Assembly (NCBI RefSeq): GCF_000621165.1
Contig: NZ_JHZA01000024.1
Coordinates: 1 to 61,656, forward strand
Length of the DNA stretch: 61,656 nt
Direction: 5' to 3'
From: Enterovibrio calviensis DSM 14347
Lineage (GTDB): Bacteria > Pseudomonadota > Gammaproteobacteria > Enterobacterales > Vibrionaceae
Position 1 is the first letter of the stretch. Every line of letters begins with the position of its first letter. Of the stretch, positions 55,713-61,656 are shown one piece after another. The notes beneath the pieces are model-generated. The model made no database searches, had not been told where the DNA came from, and worked only from the letters and a program-made list of their open reading frames with translations. The position numbers and the translations under genes are program-made.

Positions 55713-56567
55713 ATGCAACCAAATTATATTGTTGAACTTACCGAGCAAAACTTTCAGCAAGTGCTGGAGAACTCTGTAAGCACCCCTGTCTTAATACATT
55801 TTTGGGCGCAAATGAGCCCAGAAAGCACAGAGATCATTCCGGCTCTCGAAAAGTTAGCGCATGAATACGCGGGCGCTTTCACGCTGGCATTGCTCAATTG
55901 TGAACAACAACAAATGCTTGTGCAGCAATTTGGCGTTCGTGCATTGCCTACCCTTGCCTTGTTCAGCAACGGGCAACCGGTTGATGGCATTGCAGGCCCG
56001 CAAACTGAAGATACTGTGCGTGAAATGCTGACGCGTCATCTGCCTAGCCAAGATGAAATGGCATTCAAACATGCCCTCACACTGATTGCTGAAGGCAACC
56101 ACACTGATGCATTGCAGCAACTTAAAACGCTAGAAGCAGCACTGAGTGAGGCGGGAGCCTTTAAGTTGGCGATGGCTGAATGCTTGGTAGAAACTCAGCA
56201 ATACGACGCGGCAGAAGCCATCCTTGCGACCGTGCTGATGCAAGATCAAGATGCTCAATACAAGGCGCTCATCGCCAAAGTTGAACTGCACAAACAAGCG
56301 GCTGACACGCCAGAAATTCGCGAACTTCAAAATGCGTATGATGCAGACCCAGACAATGCGGATTTGGCTTATGAGTTGGCGATTCAATTCAGCCAAGTTA
56401 ACCGCCAAGAAGAAGCACTCGAGTTACTCATTGGCTTGCTGCGCAAAGATCTTAACTGCGCCAATGGTGATGCAAAGAAAACCATGATGGATATTCTTGC
56501 TGCGCTCGGTCAAGGCAATGAAGTCGCCAGCCGTTACCGTCGTCAGCTGTATTCAATGCTCTACTAA
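55713..56567 (+). CDS. cnoX: Chaperedoxin CnoX (YbbN), thioredoxin-TPR protein
   Basis: A 284-aa protein with an N-terminal thioredoxin fold (residues 1-110) and C-terminal TPR-like helices, ending ASRYRRQLYSMLY as in E. coli YbbN/CnoX, a holdase that hands oxidised proteins to GroEL or DnaK. The redox motif is replaced: residues 35-38 read SPES, so neither active-site cysteine remains (E. coli has SQHC). It can bind proteins but not act as a thioredoxin. The ATG gives the E. coli-like N-terminus; its ribosome site is weak. Confidence 0.93.
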   Translation: MQPNYIVELTEQNFQQVLENSVSTPVLIHFWAQMSPESTEIIPALEKLAHEYAGAFTLALLNCEQQQMLVQQFGVRALPTLALFSNGQPVDGIAGPQTEDTVREMLTRHLPSQDEMAFKHALTLIAEGNHTDALQQLKTLEAALSEAGAFKLAMAECLVETQQYDAAEAILATVLMQDQDAQYKALIAKVELHKQAADTPEIRELQNAYDADPDNADLAYELAIQFSQVNRQEEALELLIGLLRKDLNCANGDAKKTMMDILAALGQGNEVASRYRRQLYSMLY

Positions 56568-56590
56568 GCGCTTAAAGAAATACAGACTAC

Positions 56591-56617
56591 AAAAAAACGC
56601 CGTCAGGCGTTTTTTTG
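56591..56617. terminator. Bidirectional terminator between cnoX and cueR
   Basis: AAAAAAACGCC / GGCGTTTTTTT with a GTCA loop, between converging genes. Confidence 0.93.
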
Positions 56618-56641
56618 TTTCTGTTTGCCTCTATCCGCCGC

Positions 56642-57037
56642 CTAGCTTTCGTCCGATGACAAGGCCGCAATGATCGGACAGCATGAGCTCTCATCGCCAG
56701 GGCATGTGCTGGCTAAAGATTTGAGGGTTGCTTTCATCGCTTTCAGTTCAATGATTTTTTCATCAATCTCGGATATTTTATCCAACGCTTTCTGTTTTAC
56801 ATCGGCACTTCTGCGATTCGGGTTGCGCGACATATCCAGCAACGATTGACACTCATCTAGACTAAACCCAACCAATCTCGATCGCTTGATCATCTGAAGT
56901 TCATTGATGTGCCGCTCGCTGTAGACTCGGTATCCGTTATCACTGCGGTCCGGCTCGCTTATCACGCCCTTCTGTTCGTAGAATCGTATGGTCTTCGCTG
57001 TCAGCCCCGTTATACGGGCAACTTCATTAATCTTCAT
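56642..57037 (-). CDS. cueR: Copper-responsive MerR-type regulator CueR
   Basis: A 131-aa activator with the MerR winged helix (INEVARITGLTAKTIRFYEQKG), a dimerisation helix and the Cu(I)-binding loop C112-x7-C120 in TCPGDESSCCPII. S77 marks it as a sensor of monovalent coinage metals, as in E. coli CueR. The second of two adjacent ATGs was used, as in the family. It is divergent from copA and its own operator lies between them. Confidence 0.95.
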   Translation of the reverse strand: MKINEVARITGLTAKTIRFYEQKGVISEPDRSDNGYRVYSERHINELQMIKRSRLVGFSLDECQSLLDMSRNPNRRSADVKQKALDKISEIDEKIIELKAMKATLKSLASTCPGDESSCCPIIAALSSDES

Positions 57038-57064
57038 CAATTACACCCAATCTCACATTCATGC

Positions 57065-57095
57065 TTGACCTTACAGTTGATGGAAGGTTTATGCT
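57065..57095 (+). promoter_or_regulatory. CueR-dependent copA promoter
   Basis: -35 TTGACC (57065-57070) and -10 TATGCT (57090-57095) are separated by 19 bases, the overlong spacer typical of MerR-family promoters. Between them lies the dyad ACCTT-N11-AAGGT, close to the E. coli copA operator. CueR bound to Cu(I) would untwist this DNA and start transcription. Confidence 0.92.
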
Positions 57096-57158
57096 CTACA
57101 TTATGAACAATTCCTATGCCTGACTTCAAGTCACGAGAGGCAAAACAAGGTTAACGCA

Positions 57159-59921
57159 ATGGCTGATACAGAAGCTCCAAACACAACCTCGCCAACCAAA
57201 GCGCAAGATCTGATCACGCTTCCCTTGTCTGGGTTAAATTGCATGAATTGTGCGCGTAAAGTGATGAAGGCAGTTAACGACATTGACGGCATCACATTCA
57301 CCGATGCAGACAAAACCAGCCTGAAAATCAACAATGATGCGCCGATCAAGGACGTGATTGGCGCTGTTCAATCGCTGGGTTACCACGTCGGAAATTCAGT
57401 GACACTGCCACTTGCAGGCCTGAGCTGCGGTCGCTGTGTAGCAAAACTGGCGGCAGCCTTTGACGCATCCCCTGATGTCTATGATGTCGACGTTCGCAAA
57501 ACAGAAGCCACCATCACCAGTGGGCTAGAGCGACATGACCTGGTTGCAATCGTTGAGCAGGCTGGTTATCAGGTTATCGATCCGGAAAACGTCACATCGG
57601 AGGCTGACAATGCAGGTCCCGCACCCTTGCAAAATAACGAAGCCAACGTGACGCAAGTACCTTCTGACAAGCACAAACCCAATGCGCCTTCGCTGCAATT
57701 GATTCTTTCAGGCATGACCTGCGCAAGCTGCGTCTCTTCGGTCGAAAGTGCTATCAAAAGCGTGGCTGGTGTGGATAGCGTGAACGTCAATCTGGCAGAG
57801 CGTACCGCACTGGTGTCCGGCGATGCTGACGTTGAGGTACTTATCAACGCCATTGAAAACGCAGGATATGGTGCTGAAGTGAGTGAGGATGAAACCACTC
57901 GCAGAGAACGACAAGCCGTTATGTTCGCGCAACAATTTGCTGAACACAAACGCCACACATGGCTAGCTTTGGGGCTAGGTGCTCCTCTGATGGCGTGGGG
58001 GTTATTCGGCGGTTCAATGACGGTAGACAGCACCAACAGTCAAATGGCATGGGGTGTTATTGCACTGCTGACGTTGGCGCTGCTTTGCACCGCGGGCAAG
58101 CATTTCTTTATCAATGCAACCAAAGCATTGCGACACCACAGAGCGACAATGGATACATTGGTCGCCTTAGGGACAGGTTCAGCATGGCTCTATTCGGTTG
58201 CCATTGTGATTGCACCCAGTCTATTCCCAGAACAAGCAAGACACGTCTACTTCGAAGCCACCGCGATGATTCTTGGCTTGGTAACTCTAGGTCATGCCAT
58301 TGAAGCTAAAGCTCGCGCTTCAACGTCTAAAGCGCTTGATAGACTGCTAGACCTTCAACCTCAAAACGCGTTAGTTGTCGAAAATGGTCAAGAGCGCGAA
58401 GTCGCGTTGTCTGACGTTACCGCTGGCATGGTGCTTCGCATCAAGCCTGGGGCGAAAATCCCCGTGGATGGCGTCGTCGACAGCGGCGAAAGCTATGTGG
58501 ATGAATCGATGTTGACTGGCGAGCCTCTGGCCGTCAGAAAGATCAGCGGAGACACGTTACATGCGGGCACGGTAAATCAAAACGGCAGTATCTTGTTCAC
58601 CGCCACAGGCATTGGCAGCGACACCATGCTGTCGCGCATTATCCAGCTGGTTCGTCAGGCTCAGAGCAGCAAGCCCGCCTTGGCGCGAATGGCGGATACT
58701 GTCTCGTCAATATTCGTCCCAACCGTGATGATCATTGCGATTCTGACTGCGCTGGGTTGGTACAATTTTGGCCCCGACCCTAAGCTGAGCTTTATGCTTG
58801 TCACCGCCACCACGGTTCTGATCATCGCATGTCCTTGCGCATTAGGGCTTGCCACGCCGATGTCTGTCACCACCGGAGTGGGACGTGCCGCTGAACTTGG
58901 CGTATTAATTAAAGATGCAGAAGCCCTTCAGCATGCCGCTGGGGTTGATACTGTCGTGTTAGATAAAACCGGAACGCTGACAGAAGGCAAACCACAAGTT
59001 ACCTCGTTGATCAGTATTGGTCTCGAAGACATTGATCTGCTTCAACTGGCCGCCAGCTTAGAACAAGGCTCTGAGCACCCATTAGCCAAGGCCGTGCTAG
59101 ACGCAGCCAAAGAACAGTCATTGATTTTATCGGATATCGCGCAATTTGAAGGTATTCCCGGAAAAGGCCTACAAGCTCGCATCAACGACCGTACTTACTT
59201 ACTCGGCAATGCGCGTTTAATGGAAGAAAAAGGCGTGAATGTCAGCGAAGCCAGTGACCACGCCAAGCAGCAAGCTCAGCGCGGAGAAACAGCGGTGTAT
59301 CTCGCCTGTGGCACGCAGCTTCTGGGTTTAATTGGTATTAGCGACCCACTGCGTCATGACTCAGCCAGCGCCGTATCGCGCATGAAGAGTTTGGGCTACA
59401 AGGTCGTCATGCTGACTGGCGATCACCCCGATACAGCCAAAGCTATTGCTACCCTAGCGGGTATTGATGATGTCGTCGCAGGCGTACTGCCTGACGGTAA
59501 AGCGGATGTGATTAAACGCCTGCAATCAGAAGGGCGAAAGGTCGCCATGATAGGTGATGGTATCAACGACGCGCCTGCGCTCGCCAAAGCTGAAGTGGGC
59601 ATCGCAATAGGAAGCGGCAGTGATGTCGCCATCGAAAGTGCCCAAATAACACTCATGCGTCATTCGATAGACGCAGCAACCGACGGACTGGCTTTATCCA
59701 AAGCGACACTCCGCAATATGAAAGAGAATCTGTTTGGTGCATTTATTTACAATTCTCTGGGTATTCCAATCGCGGCGGGTGTGTTATATCCCCTCACCGG
59801 CACGCTGATGAGCCCCGTTGTCGCTGGCGCAGCGATGGCACTGTCTTCTATCACCGTTGTCAGTAATGCAAATCGGCTTCGTTGGTTTAAACCCAAAAAA
59901 GGAGCACACCATGTGGGTTAA
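57159..59921 (+). CDS. copA: Copper-exporting P1B-type ATPase
   Basis: A 920-aa Cu(I) exporter. Three N-terminal metal-binding domains carry C28-x2-C31, C90-x2-C93 and C188-x2-C191; E. coli CopA has two. The ion-site motif C558-P-C560, phosphorylation D602 in [12 protein letters not shown], the SEHPLAKA nucleotide motif and [10 protein letters not shown] (from residue 799) are complete, with eight membrane helices expected. AAGG lies nine bases before the ATG. It is driven by the CueR promoter and its 3' end overlaps a microprotein gene. Confidence 0.97.
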   Translation: MADTEAPNTTSPTKAQDLITLPLSGLNCMNCARKVMKAVNDIDGITFTDADKTSLKINNDAPIKDVIGAVQSLGYHVGNSVTLPLAGLSCGRCVAKLAAAFDASPDVYDVDVRKTEATITSGLERHDLVAIVEQAGYQVIDPENVTSEADNAGPAPLQNNEANVTQVPSDKHKPNAPSLQLILSGMTCASCVSSVESAIKSVAGVDSVNVNLAERTALVSGDADVEVLINAIENAGYGAEVSEDETTRRERQAVMFAQQFAEHKRHTWLALGLGAPLMAWGLFGGSMTVDSTNSQMAWGVIALLTLALLCTAGKHFFINATKALRHHRATMDTLVALGTGSAWLYSVAIVIAPSLFPEQARHVYFEATAMILGLVTLGHAIEAKARASTSKALDRLLDLQPQNALVVENGQEREVALSDVTAGMVLRIKPGAKIPVDGVVDSGESYVDESMLTGEPLAVRKISGDTLHAGTVNQNGSILFTATGIGSDTMLSRIIQLVRQAQSSKPALARMADTVSSIFVPTVMIIAILTALGWYNFGPDPKLSFMLVTATTVLIIACPCALGLATPMSVTTGVGRAAELGVLIKDAEALQHAAGVDTVVLDKTGTLTEGKPQVTSLISIGLEDIDLLQLAASLEQGSEHPLAKAVLDAAKEQSLILSDIAQFEGIPGKGLQARINDRTYLLGNARLMEEKGVNVSEASDHAKQQAQRGETAVYLACGTQLLGLIGISDPLRHDSASAVSRMKSLGYKVVMLTGDHPDTAKAIATLAGIDDVVAGVLPDGKADVIKRLQSEGRKVAMIGDGINDAPALAKAEVGIAIGSGSDVAIESAQITLMRHSIDAATDGLALSKATLRNMKENLFGAFIYNSLGIPIAAGVLYPLTGTLMSPVVAGAAMALSSITVVSNANRLRWFKPKKGAHHVG

Positions 59922-59988
59922 TCTTATTGGTTTAGGTTTCATTGCGATGATTGTTTGGTGGTTTTGGTTCTCTGGAAATAAAAATTAA
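59911..59988 (+). CDS. 25-residue membrane microprotein overlapping copA
   Basis: The ATG at 59911 lies inside the end of copA in another frame, with AAGGAG seven bases before it; the two genes overlap by 11 bases. The peptide begins [20 protein letters not shown] and ends in a short polar tail. It resembles, from memory, the N-terminal anchor of cupredoxin-domain proteins often encoded after copA, but here without the cupredoxin domain. It could be a small CopA partner, comparable to KdpF, or a remnant of such a protein. Confidence 0.65.
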   Translation: MWVNLIGLGFIAMIVWWFWFSGNKN

Positions 59989-60071
59989 CCGTTGCTGAAC
60001 ATTCTGATCGGTAACACGACAAAACAAACGTTAGAAACACGATAAATATTAGAAACATTGAGGAAGTTACA

Positions 60072-60506
60072 ATGAAAATGCTACCTAAGTTCGCTGCTTT
60101 GTCCATCGCACTTCTTTCGACAGGCACCCTCGCTGCAACGGGCGTGACTTACAAATCCCCATATTGCGGATGCTGTGAAGAGTGGGTTGAACACATGGAA
60201 GAGAATGGCTTTGATATGGTGGTTGAAGATCACGTCAACATGAACCCAATCAAACAAAAGTTTGGCGTTAAGCCACAGCTAGCTTCTTGTCACACCACCG
60301 TGATTGATGGGTATGTTTTCGAAGGTCATATTCCTGCCAGCGACGTGAAGAAATTCCTCGCTGAAAAACCTAAACTAGCTGGCCTTGCGGTTCCAGGAAT
60401 GCCGATGGGCTCACCAGGTATGGAATATGGCGATCAGAAAGACGCTTATGACGTTGTGGGCTTTTCTCACGTTGGCATGACCATGATTTATAACAGCCAC
60501 AACTAA
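60072..60506 (+). CDS. DUF411 periplasmic metal-binding protein
   Basis: A 144-aa secreted protein: signal peptide MKMLPKFAALSIALLSTGTLA, then VTYKSPYCGCCEEWVEHMEENGF with the CGCC motif (C32, C34, C35), LASCHTTVIDGYVFEGHIP, and a methionine-rich loop PGMPMGSPGME. DUF411 proteins occur in copper and silver resistance clusters and are thought to bind Cu(I). GAGG lies before the ATG. It is 83 bases after the microprotein gene; the gap may hold a promoter. Confidence 0.92.
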   Translation: MKMLPKFAALSIALLSTGTLAATGVTYKSPYCGCCEEWVEHMEENGFDMVVEDHVNMNPIKQKFGVKPQLASCHTTVIDGYVFEGHIPASDVKKFLAEKPKLAGLAVPGMPMGSPGMEYGDQKDAYDVVGFSHVGMTMIYNSHN

Positions 60507-60525
60507 AGCTGACTTTTAGAACAAG

Positions 60526-60560
60526 AGCCTCCATACTGAATAACCACAGGTATGGAGGCT
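60526..60560 (+). promoter_or_regulatory. Hairpin covering the ribosome site of the TraB/GumN gene
   Basis: A perfect 11-pair stem AGCCTCCATAC / GTATGGAGGCT with a 13-base loop. Its right arm contains the GGAGG ribosome site of the next gene, whose ATG is at 60563. If it folds in the mRNA, translation would be blocked, which suggests a translational switch. It could also serve as a weak terminator for the DUF411 gene. Confidence 0.6.
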
Positions 60561-60562
60561 TA

Positions 60563-61429
60563 ATGAAACGTTTCTTCCCCGCGCTATTTGCATTTTTCTT
60601 CGCGCAAGCCGTTACGGCAGAGCCTTTGGTGTGGCAAGCACAAAAAGGCGAACTCACTTATACCTTAATGGGTTCTATCCATTTGGGAAAACCAGATTTT
60701 TACCCGCTTCCTGATGTGATTGAATCGCGCTTTCGACAGGCTGATGCACTGTTCGTCGAAGCTGATGTGATCAACGATACGCAAGTCTCATTCCCCCAAG
60801 GAAAACCCACCAGCGAACTCGTCGACTCGGCACAACGAGATGAACTCGCCACCATCGCAAAAGAGTTGGGCTATAAAGAATCCATGTTACTGAACATGCC
60901 ACCTTGGCAAACGGCCATGGTATTGCAACTGGCACAAAGCCAAACGCTAGAACTTCAACAAGCACTGGGCATTGACCTGCACTTTCTTTCTCGAACAAAC
61001 AGCCTAGACATTCCCGTAAAGACCTTTGAAACGGTTCAAGAACAGATTGATTTGCTGGCTGGTTCTGGCGACCACGGCCTCGCTCTCTTGGACGATACGC
61101 TCACACACTGGGCGCTTTCCAAAGAGTTTATGCCCTGCCTGATAGAAGCATGGCACGTCGGTGATAATGAGAAAATGACGACGATTGTCGATGAAATGGG
61201 TGACGCGAGCGATTTCGAGCGAAAACTACTGGTCGACCGAAACATCAATTGGATAAAAGTGCTGACAGATCCCGCACAGGTGCAGAAGGGCAATTACGTG
61301 GTGATTGTAGGTGCACTGCACTTACCGGGGGAGGAAGGCTTGCTCACATTGCTAAACAAGGAAGGCTTTACTGTTACACAATTAAATAAAGGCCAAAAAG
61401 CAGGGTGTGAACTTCCTGAATTCCCTTAG
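60563..61429 (+). CDS. TraB/GumN family protein
   Basis: A 288-aa exported protein: signal MKRFFPALFAFFFAQAVTA, then LTYTLMGSIHLGKPDFYPLPDVI and the terminal NYVVIVGALHLPGEEGLLTLLNKEGFTV. The GSIH and GALHLPG motifs define the TraB/GumN (Tiki-like) fold, a probable metal-dependent peptidase; the E. coli relative is YbaP. Two cysteines (MPCLIEAW and KAGCELPEF) may pair in the periplasm. It follows the copper genes in the same direction, but a copper role is not shown. Confidence 0.9.
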   Translation: MKRFFPALFAFFFAQAVTAEPLVWQAQKGELTYTLMGSIHLGKPDFYPLPDVIESRFRQADALFVEADVINDTQVSFPQGKPTSELVDSAQRDELATIAKELGYKESMLLNMPPWQTAMVLQLAQSQTLELQQALGIDLHFLSRTNSLDIPVKTFETVQEQIDLLAGSGDHGLALLDDTLTHWALSKEFMPCLIEAWHVGDNEKMTTIVDEMGDASDFERKLLVDRNINWIKVLTDPAQVQKGNYVVIVGALHLPGEEGLLTLLNKEGFTVTQLNKGQKAGCELPEFP

Positions 61430-61439
61430 CCTTTTTAAA

Positions 61440-61460
61440 GGTCGGCCTTAGCTGCCGACC
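61440..61460 (-). terminator. Hairpin after the 26-residue microprotein gene
   Basis: GGTCGGC / GCCGACC with a seven-base loop; on the minus strand it is followed by TTTAAAAAG. It overlaps the stop codon of the microprotein and lies at the end of the converging TraB/GumN gene. Confidence 0.55.
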
Positions 61461-61528
61461 ACCACTTTGGTCACAATCATTGAGACGAAGAAAAGCAAAA
61501 TAAACCAAATAATGAATGACTTGCGCAT
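61448..61528 (-). CDS. 26-residue single-helix membrane microprotein
   Basis: An ORF on the minus strand beginning MRKSFIIWFILLFFVSMIV, with AGGG about eight bases before its ATG. It has a positively charged start, one hydrophobic helix and a short polar end. No family is recognised. The ribosome site, clean topology and downstream hairpin support a real gene, but it is too short to be sure. Confidence 0.6.
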   Translation of the reverse strand: MRKSFIIWFILLFFVSMIVTKVVVGS

Positions 61529-61656
61529 ACGACTACCCTGCTAATGCTAACTTAATTCTTTAATGGCGGGTATTTTACCGCAAAGCGATGGTTGTAGCAT
61601 TTCGAGTTTCGAAAAATCCCATTCCCAATCAACGAAAAAATCCTCTACATTTCTGC
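61529..61656. other. Window edge
   Basis: The last 128 bases are AT-rich and should contain the promoter of the microprotein gene. I see no other feature. Confidence 0.4.

Noticed and set aside
57569-58036. 155-codon minus-strand ORF inside copA
   Set aside because: It is antisense to the metal-binding region of a complete copA, has no family resemblance and arises from codon bias of the real gene.
1-61656. CRISPR array, prophage or insertion sequence
   Set aside because: No regularly spaced repeats, phage structural genes, integrases or transposases were seen; the repeats found are short, dispersed and unspaced.

Overview
The window looks like a chromosomal segment of a gamma-proteobacterium of the family Vibrionaceae (Vibrio, Photobacterium, Grimontia or Enterovibrio type). 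The evidence is gene content and protein similarity recalled from E. coli and Vibrio relatives: an iron-sulfur bacterial photolyase of the V. cholerae type, a DUF3360 transporter inside the pyruvate formate-lyase locus, HD-GYP and EAL response regulators, and a dispersed palindromic repeat with TATACCC/GGGTATA ends. No phage, insertion sequence, integron or CRISPR array is visible. Most of the window is conserved core genome; the clearest accessory gene is the AT-rich GGGGG lipoprotein gene at 23462-25294.

Layout. 1-2860: tRNA-Tyr, glutathionyl-hydroquinone reductase, a small lipoprotein and exonuclease III. 2937-6181: a histidine/arginine-type ABC importer operon (hisPJQM order). 6565-9380: an orphan family-5 solute-binding protein facing a TPR protein. 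9601-18295: the anaerobic pyruvate locus ycaO - DUF3360 transporter - pflB - EAL response regulator - pflA, with an FNR-type promoter. 18376-19745: a CbiM-like membrane protein and yfbU. 19922-23304: speA-speB for putrescine, behind a long leader RNA. 23462-29523: a lipoprotein, rlmA, a ChaN-like lipoprotein, and a TIGR03643 protein with the photolyase. 29833-34196: yfbV and ackA-pta. 34350-39376: hybrid sensor kinase, HD-GYP regulator and a LysE-type exporter. 39498-42624: a TRAP importer for an organic acid. 43108-45833: metNIQ with a MetJ operator. 46001-49386: a TSUP transporter, a SelW-like redox protein and an overlapping four-gene operon of two DUF1538 membrane proteins, a P-II-like protein and a CBS protein. 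49657-56567: yfcH and the ybbP-ybbA/tesA-ybbO-cnoX cluster. 56642-60506: copper homeostasis (cueR, copA, a microprotein, a DUF411 protein). 60563-61528: a TraB/GumN protein and another microprotein.

How the parts fit. Pyruvate is cleaved by PflB (activated by PflA) to formate and acetyl-CoA, and Pta-AckA turns acetyl-CoA into acetate and ATP; the DUF3360 protein sits where enterobacteria have the formate channel FocA. SpeA and SpeB form putrescine from arginine. CueR senses Cu(I) and drives CopA through a textbook 19-bp-spacer promoter.

The best candidates for something undescribed are the DUF1538/P-II/CBS operon (a membrane transporter apparently wired to two nucleotide-sensing proteins), the speA leader with a small ORF rich in rare arginine codons, a structured RNA upstream of ackA, and three microproteins (55457-55522, 59911-59988, 61448-61528) too short for ordinary gene calling. 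Family assignments come from reading the translations; no database search was run.
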